A stretch of DNA of 48,205 nt from NCBI GenBank assembly GCA_002697255.1, contig NZUH01000027.1, forward strand, positions 8,283 through 56,487, written 5' to 3'. The notes under the pieces are model-generated. The model saw nothing but the letters and a program-made list of their open reading frames with translations. It did no database searches and was not told where the DNA came from. A program made the translations under genes and the position numbers. The DNA comes from Flavobacteriaceae bacterium. Lineage in GTDB: Bacteria; Bacteroidota; Bacteroidia; Flavobacteriales; Flavobacteriaceae. Shown here piece after piece: positions 43,674 to 48,205 of the stretch (within the stretch, counting starts at the first letter, position 1; each line of letters starts with the position of its first letter).

Positions 43674-45209
43674 ATGAGGAGATTAGATTTTAAAATATGT
43701 TTACTTTTTTTAATTACATGTAGCTATTCTTTAAATGCTCAGAACCCCGAATATAAATCGGGTTTAAGTAATTTATTAAATGCATCAATTCCTGAAGAAA
43801 TTGGTGTAAGAACAACAGCGCAAATTAATTCTGATTCTGAAGACCCACTTGAATATGGATATGTAGATGATAACGATATATTATGGTCTACCATCGTGTA
43901 TGAAATAATTGATTTAGACGAAAGAGTAAATTTCCCACTTTTATATCCAACACAATTTGGATTGGTAGGTAACGAAAGAAGACCGATGCTTTGGTGGTTA
44001 AGACAAGAAATTGAAAAAGGCTCTATTCCGGTTTATGATCAAGGTGATGCTGGAGGTTATTTTTTAGATAAAGTTGAGCCAGAAGATGTTACTAATATCT
44101 TTAGAAAAAAAAATATTTATGATGTTGGAAATGAAAAAAGAGATAATGGTGCTGAGGAAATTAGATTTAAAATTGAAGAGCAAGAAGAAAAATTTTCTTT
44201 TAACCCATACAATGAAGGTTTAAGCTCAGAGGAAATTGAAGTTCTGCAAAATACCCCTAATTTTATAAAATTATTTCCTTACAAAATTAAAGATGATCAA
44301 TTAGCAGAATCATTTCTTGATGGTATAATTACTTATGATCAATTCAGTCAGTATGAGAATGAGGAGATTTTAGATGATGATTTACTTGTTCAATACGAGT
44401 TAACTTTTAGAGAAATGGTCGAAGAACTACTTTTTGTTTTTGAAATGGATTATGACTGGATTGAAGTTGATTATTCTGACCTAAGACAATGGCTTATTAA
44501 GGGGGTTTGGTATTTTGATAAAAAATATTCTGAGCTTATTTACAGGCCTATTGGAATTGCTCCTGTAATATTACCTCAATCAGCTGATGAAGATGATTTT
44601 TCTAGCGGAAGTGATGAAGATGAAATGGATGAATTACCAACAGCAGAAGAATTGTTGGGTGATGGAGAAGATTCAGATGGAGATGGTATTTCTGATGATA
44701 TTGAAACAGATGAATATGATTTAGATCCTGATGATCCTGACACTGACGGTGACGGTCTGGAAGACGGGGATGAAGTATTAAGAGGATTATATGCTGATGA
44801 CCCGGATTATGATTCTGACGGTATTTCAGATGGTGATGAAATTGCAAATGGAACAAATCCTTTTGTAGACGAGAATAACAGTGGAGATGACGGAGATGAT
44901 TCTGATGACGCAGATGACGTTTCACCAGGAAGTAATTTAACTGTTCTATTTTGGGTATATTACCCTCAGGCAAGGGGAATTCTAAAGAAAGGCCATGCAT
45001 TTAATAGTAGAAATATGACTCAAAGTATTTCTTTTGATGAGATTATTAATTCAAGAAGATTTAATGGTGTTATATATAAAGAAGAAAATGTATATGAAAA
45101 CCGTGAGGTAAAAGATTATATCCCAAATAATTCTTTTATGAGATTACTTGAGTCAGAAAGAATAAAAGAAAAAATAAGAAATTTTGAGCATGATATGTGG
45201 AGTTGGTAA
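43674..45209 (+). CDS. gldN: gliding motility / type IX secretion ring protein GldN with an inserted Asp-rich (TSP3-like) module
   Basis: GldN partners GldK in the periplasmic/outer-membrane T9SS ring. A signal peptide (ending near 'SLNAQ') precedes conserved GldN sequence: 'DDNDILWSTIVYEIIDLDERVNFPLLYP', 'RRPMLWWLRQEIEKGSIPVYD', 'WLIKGVWYFDKKYSELIYRPIGIAPV'. After an interruption it resumes with 'LFWVYYPQARGILKKGHAFNSRN' and 'NSRRFNGVIYKEENVYENREV'. Residues about 303-418 are an acidic insert with calcium-loop-like repeats ('DSDGDGISDD', 'DTDGDGLEDGDE', 'DYDSDGISDGDE'). A second, charged expansion lies at about 118-245. Total length is 511, against roughly 300-350 recalled for typical GldN. 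The sequence remains in frame on both sides. Confidence 0.95.
   Translation: MRRLDFKICLLFLITCSYSLNAQNPEYKSGLSNLLNASIPEEIGVRTTAQINSDSEDPLEYGYVDDNDILWSTIVYEIIDLDERVNFPLLYPTQFGLVGNERRPMLWWLRQEIEKGSIPVYDQGDAGGYFLDKVEPEDVTNIFRKKNIYDVGNEKRDNGAEEIRFKIEEQEEKFSFNPYNEGLSSEEIEVLQNTPNFIKLFPYKIKDDQLAESFLDGIITYDQFSQYENEEILDDDLLVQYELTFREMVEELLFVFEMDYDWIEVDYSDLRQWLIKGVWYFDKKYSELIYRPIGIAPVILPQSADEDDFSSGSDEDEMDELPTAEELLGDGEDSDGDGISDDIETDEYDLDPDDPDTDGDGLEDGDEVLRGLYADDPDYDSDGISDGDEIANGTNPFVDENNSGDDGDDSDDADDVSPGSNLTVLFWVYYPQARGILKKGHAFNSRNMTQSISFDEIINSRRFNGVIYKEENVYENREVKDYIPNNSFMRLLESERIKEKIRNFEHDMWSW
44589..44925 (+). repeat. Asp/Gly-rich TSP3-like calcium-binding repeats inside gldN
   Basis: About 112 codons of acidic low-complexity sequence contain at least three DxDxDG-type loops (DSDGDGISDD, DTDGDGLEDG, DSDGISDGDE), the pattern of bacterial thrombospondin type 3 repeats. 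The block separates two halves of the conserved GldN domain. Confidence 0.8.
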
Positions 45210-45227
45210 TATTTCTTAAAACAAAAT

Positions 45228-45264
45228 AAAAAAGCGTTTAATAAATCTGTTAAACGCTTTTTTT
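45228..45264 (+). terminator. intrinsic terminator after gldN
   Basis: GCGTTTAA (45234-45241) pairs with TTAAACGC (45250-45257) around an 8-base loop. It is flanked by an A-run and followed by seven T, closing the gldKLMN transcript. Confidence 0.85.
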
Positions 45265-45327
45265 ATTCCCAATAATTCAAATTATTATTGTTAATCTTAA
45301 AAAGCATTGTATATTTGTAGACCAAAT

Positions 45328-45399
<72 letters not shown>

Positions 45400-45406
45400 C
45401 TAATTT

Positions 45407-45436
45407 GAGTCATCAGAAATGATGACTCTTTTTTTT
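45407..45436 (+). terminator. intrinsic terminator after tRNA-fMet
   Basis: GAGTCATCA (45407-45415) pairs perfectly with TGATGACTC (45420-45428) around GAAA, followed by eight T. This is a strong nine-bp hairpin eight bases after the tRNA. Confidence 0.9.
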
Positions 45437-45459
45437 GTATTTTAGTGAATCAAATAATC

Positions 45460-45501
45460 TTGTTTATAACAATTAAATAATTTACAATTCGTTTATTAAA
45501 C
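45460..45501 (+). promoter_or_regulatory. possible promoter region of the adhesin gene, sharing a motif with the gldK upstream region
   Basis: TTG (45460-45462), 20 bases, then TACAATTC (45483-45490) is a weak promoter-like pair. The stretch 45479-45501 matches 39674-39696 upstream of gldK at 20 of 23 positions (shared core TTTACAATT-GTTTATT). Either coincidence in AT-rich DNA or a shared control site is possible. Confidence 0.28.
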
Positions 45502-45511
45502 AACAGTTATT

Positions 45512-48205
45512 ATGTACATGAATTTACGTGGTTTATTTATTGGTATTGTATTATTTTTTTTTGGGATATATAATTTATATTCTCAAGAAACTACTGCAGC
45601 TATACCAGAAATAATCTTTAATAATACTTCTACTTATGCTCCTGGTTCTGGAGTTTCTGTTCATATAGATCCAAAAGGAGTTTATGAGATTGCAGATATC
45701 AATAATGACGAAAAAATTACTATAACCGATTTAGAAGATGATTCTAATAATAGATTTATTTTAGAATTATCTGATTTAGGAGGGATTACTTTTAATAATC
45801 CAACACTTTTATCAACTGTTTATGATTTTTATACACCTTTAATCAACGGAACCCTTCCGGAAAATTTAACCCCTGGTACTTATAGTTTAAGAGTTAGAGC
45901 AACTAAAGGAGTTGTTTTTAACGATGACTTTGAACAAATTGAAAACACATACAATCAACCTGAAATTGTAACTGGAACTTTTAGTGTTTCGGGTAATTCT
46001 ATTAATTCTAATTGGGATCTAGATACTGCATTAACTAATGGTGCCGAATATTTTCAGTGTATAGATGACGATGAACAAAATAACGGTAATTTTTTTAATA
46101 CGATAAACCCAATTTTTGGTAGCGTTACAAGAGATGTTTCATCAGGAGCAACAACCGATACTGGATCTGAATCTTTATTAAGAATAAAGTTTTTGTCATA
46201 TGATAATTCAAATGATTACAATATTAAATTGCGGGATATTAAAAATGAAACTTCACAAGATCTTACTATATCCACAGGGTTTACTGGTGCATTTATACAA
46301 ATTCCGGCGAACACTTCAAATAATCTTGGTATTGGAACATATAATCTTGAAATTGAAGAAGTAAATTCTGATGGAGTCTCTAGCTTTATCTCTACAACTT
46401 TTGTTTGGCACACGCCAGTTACAAATTTAGGAGGAGGAAATGATAATATCTGTGTTGGAAGTACAGTTGACTTTACGATTGATAATTCTGGGATTGAAAC
46501 AAATTATAAGGCTTCTGTCTATAGGATTGATTTTGGAGATAACCAACCTGTTGAATTTTATACTCAGGCTGAACTTTTAATTGATAATTATTATACATCT
46601 GGTCAGTTAGTTCCAGACACACACTCTATTAGTCATCAATTTGACTTGGTTTCTTGTGATATAGATTCCTCCGATCCTACTGCTGATTCTAAATTTTTAG
46701 TCGACTTAGACTTATTTAATAAATTCAAAAATCCAGTCGAAGGTGATTGTTATGACTATATTCAGAACGGTAATGGAGTTAGTAAGTATGTAAATACCAG
46801 TTTACCGCCAGAAGCATCATTTCAAATGAATCTTGATCATTGTATTGGTAACGATATTTTGGTAGATAATACAACTATATTTGGTTCATGGGGAACTGAA
46901 GGTGAATGTGTTGAAGATGCAACTTTTCAATGGTATGTAAAAAAACCAGGATTTTCATCTTGGGAAGCAATAAATACAGATGTTCAGTTTGTCACACCAG
47001 GATTAACAATTAATGATTGGCTAATAGGTGAGAGCTCTGATAATTTTTTAATTCCAGATTCTTCTAACGGATATATTGATTTATTACTACCTGCTGCTTT
47101 TGTAGATACATCAGGCTGTTGGGCAGTAAAGCTTGAAGCTTCAAATATTGCTGTTTGTACTTCGCCAACCTCTTATGAATTCTCTTTCAATGTTGAGACT
47201 AATATCAATTCTGAATTTAATATTTTAAACTCTTCAAACGAAATTGTTACTGAGATTTGCACTGATGAGACAGTCAATTTTGATGACTTATCAACTTATG
47301 AATTTTGTGCTTCAAATTTTACTAGCCCTACTTATCAATGGACAATTGTTTTAACATCTACAGGTGATGATTCAGGGTATTATTATACTACAAATACAAA
47401 CAATGTACAAACATCTAGCAGTTCTGCTGAACCTTTTGTTATTTTCGATGAGCCTGGTACTTATACAATTACACAGCAAATAACCAATTCATGCGGAACT
47501 TTTAATTCAGAAAAATCTTTGTTGGTCGAAGGTGCACCGTCTGTAAATTTTCCAAATGAAACTGAAAATATATGTTTACTTCCGTCAAATCTTCCTTACA
47601 TTATAGACTTTTCTTCAGAACAGATTCCAGTCTATTCTTCGATACCTTATGAACCTTCATCTTATTCTTGGACCATTACTGGAGATAATGTTTCATCTGA
47701 TGATTATGAATTTATTCAGAATACTTCAAATTCTGATTCAACCCCAGTTATTCAATTTAATTCTTTTTTAGATTATAACATTCAAATTCAGGTAGACGGA
47801 GATTGTGATGACTCAAGTAATGATATACTCTTGTTAAGAATTAATGAAATTCCTGTCTTGACTAATTCTGAAGATTCTGAAATAGTATGTTCAAATACTG
47901 AGACAAACGGATTTATTTTCACCTCATCAATGGATACGACACAGTATTCCTGGACTGTTCTTAATGCTTCAGATAATTTATCAAATTATTTTGAGAATGG
48001 TATTGGAAATATTCCTGCTCAGCAAATTAATAACTCTAATAATCAAGTAGGAATTATAACATATGAGGTAACTCCATATGTACCCTCTCCTCCAGAAGAC
48101 TTTTTATGTACAGGTACTTCACAGACTTTTACCATTACGGTAAATCCTGAGCCGGATATTAATAATGTTACAGAGACGATATGTAATGAAGGGACTTTTA
48201 CTACG
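45512..48205 (+). CDS. large secreted multidomain protein with PKD-like repeats, probable T9SS surface adhesin (3' end outside window)
   Basis: This ORF is absent from the track because it runs off the window: 898 codons are open from ATG 45512 to the last base. A signal peptide (MYMNLRGLFIGIVLFFFGIYNLYSQ; the second Met at 45518 is an alternative start) precedes about 470 residues of Ig/PKD-like sequence. Cys-marked domains of about 105 residues follow, with equivalent cysteines at 583, 688, 793 and 891 ('EICTDETVNF', 'NICLLPSNLP', 'IVCSNTETNG', 'TICNEGTFT'). Each has a W-containing strand such as 'YQWTIV', 'YSWTIT' or 'YSWTVL'. This is the style of giant Bacteroidota adhesins (SprB-like), which are exported by T9SS and carried by the gliding machinery. 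The C-terminal sorting domain would be outside the window, so the T9SS assignment is inference. Confidence 0.85.
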   Translation, partial: MYMNLRGLFIGIVLFFFGIYNLYSQETTAAIPEIIFNNTSTYAPGSGVSVHIDPKGVYEIADINNDEKITITDLEDDSNNRFILELSDLGGITFNNPTLLSTVYDFYTPLINGTLPENLTPGTYSLRVRATKGVVFNDDFEQIENTYNQPEIVTGTFSVSGNSINSNWDLDTALTNGAEYFQCIDDDEQNNGNFFNTINPIFGSVTRDVSSGATTDTGSESLLRIKFLSYDNSNDYNIKLRDIKNETSQDLTISTGFTGAFIQIPANTSNNLGIGTYNLEIEEVNSDGVSSFISTTFVWHTPVTNLGGGNDNICVGSTVDFTIDNSGIETNYKASVYRIDFGDNQPVEFYTQAELLIDNYYTSGQLVPDTHSISHQFDLVSCDIDSSDPTADSKFLVDLDLFNKFKNPVEGDCYDYIQNGNGVSKYVNTSLPPEASFQMNLDHCIGNDILVDNTTIFGSWGTEGECVEDATFQWYVKKPGFSSWEAINTDVQFVTPGLTINDWLIGESSDNFLIPDSSNGYIDLLLPAAFVDTSGCWAVKLEASNIAVCTSPTSYEFSFNVETNINSEFNILNSSNEIVTEICTDETVNFDDLSTYEFCASNFTSPTYQWTIVLTSTGDDSGYYYTTNTNNVQTSSSSAEPFVIFDEPGTYTITQQITNSCGTFNSEKSLLVEGAPSVNFPNETENICLLPSNLPYIIDFSSEQIPVYSSIPYEPSSYSWTITGDNVSSDDYEFIQNTSNSDSTPVIQFNSFLDYNIQIQVDGDCDDSSNDILLLRINEIPVLTNSEDSEIVCSNTETNGFIFTSSMDTTQYSWTVLNASDNLSNYFENGIGNIPAQQINNSNNQVGIITYEVTPYVPSPPEDFLCTGTSQTFTITVNPEPDINNVTETICNEGTFTT

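Noticed and set aside
44602-45000. 132-residue minus-strand ORF rich in His and Leu opposite gldN
   Set aside because: It is the antisense shadow of the GAT/GAC-rich acidic repeat in gldN; composition explains the lack of stops and no family motif is visible.

Overview
The window is about 48 kb of AT-rich (roughly 30% G+C by eye), gene-dense DNA from a gliding member of the Bacteroidota, most likely a marine-type flavobacterium. Supporting signs are gldB/gldC, a gldKLMN type IX secretion cluster, TAnnTTTG-type promoters, few Shine-Dalgarno sequences, several TTG starts, a DnaG primase without zinc cysteines, and flavobacterial gene order (nadE-gldB-gldC; purH-mreBCD-mrdA-rodA; miaB-sigma54 regulator-lptE-TPR-secG-groES-groEL; topA-arginase-like-gldKLMN). 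No phage, IS element or CRISPR array was seen.

Layout. 1-3784: end of a branched-chain amino acid operon (ilvB 3' end, ilvN, ilvC, ilvA), meeting a convergent GT90-like glycosyltransferase gene. 4825-6417: GapN-type aldehyde dehydrogenase. 6418-13421: aromatic amino acid operon (pheA, aminotransferase, tyrA, DAHP synthase-chorismate mutase, rsgA, dtd, mazG-like, aroA). It is preceded by an unannotated attenuator: a 19-codon leader peptide with four Phe and four Tyr, a 16-position antiterminator pairing, and an 8-bp terminator whose ten-T tract ends against the pheA start codon. 13437-17631: queA, rlmN and dnaG, with a good promoter before queA. 17626-19756: nadE (-), gldB, gldC. 19759-26826: the cell-shape operon on the minus strand (purH, mreB, mreC, mreD, mrdA, rodA). 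26919-29648: a TonB-dependent receptor and a small secreted HMA metal-binding protein. 29690-35845: a minus-strand run from miaB to groEL. 35990-45209: topA, an arginase-fold protein with degraded metal ligands, and gldK, gldL, gldM, gldN. 45210-48205: terminator, initiator tRNA, terminator, and the first 898 codons of a large secreted adhesin-like protein that runs off the window and is missing from the ORF track.

The genes form three themes: amino acid supply under leader-peptide control; envelope growth and folding (MreBCD/PBP2/RodA, LptE, SecG, GroESL); and gliding/type IX secretion (GldB, GldC, GldKLMN plus a likely surface cargo).

The best leads are: the Phe/Tyr attenuator; two conserved genes (mrdA and the TPR gene) split exactly at A8 and A10 tracts, which could be assembly errors or slippage sites; a GldN carrying an Asp-rich, calcium-binding-type (TSP3-like) insertion inside its conserved domain; the likely inactive arginase homologue beside the gld genes; and a repeated palindromic site overlapping the putative gldK promoter. 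Comparisons with other species are from memory, not from searches.
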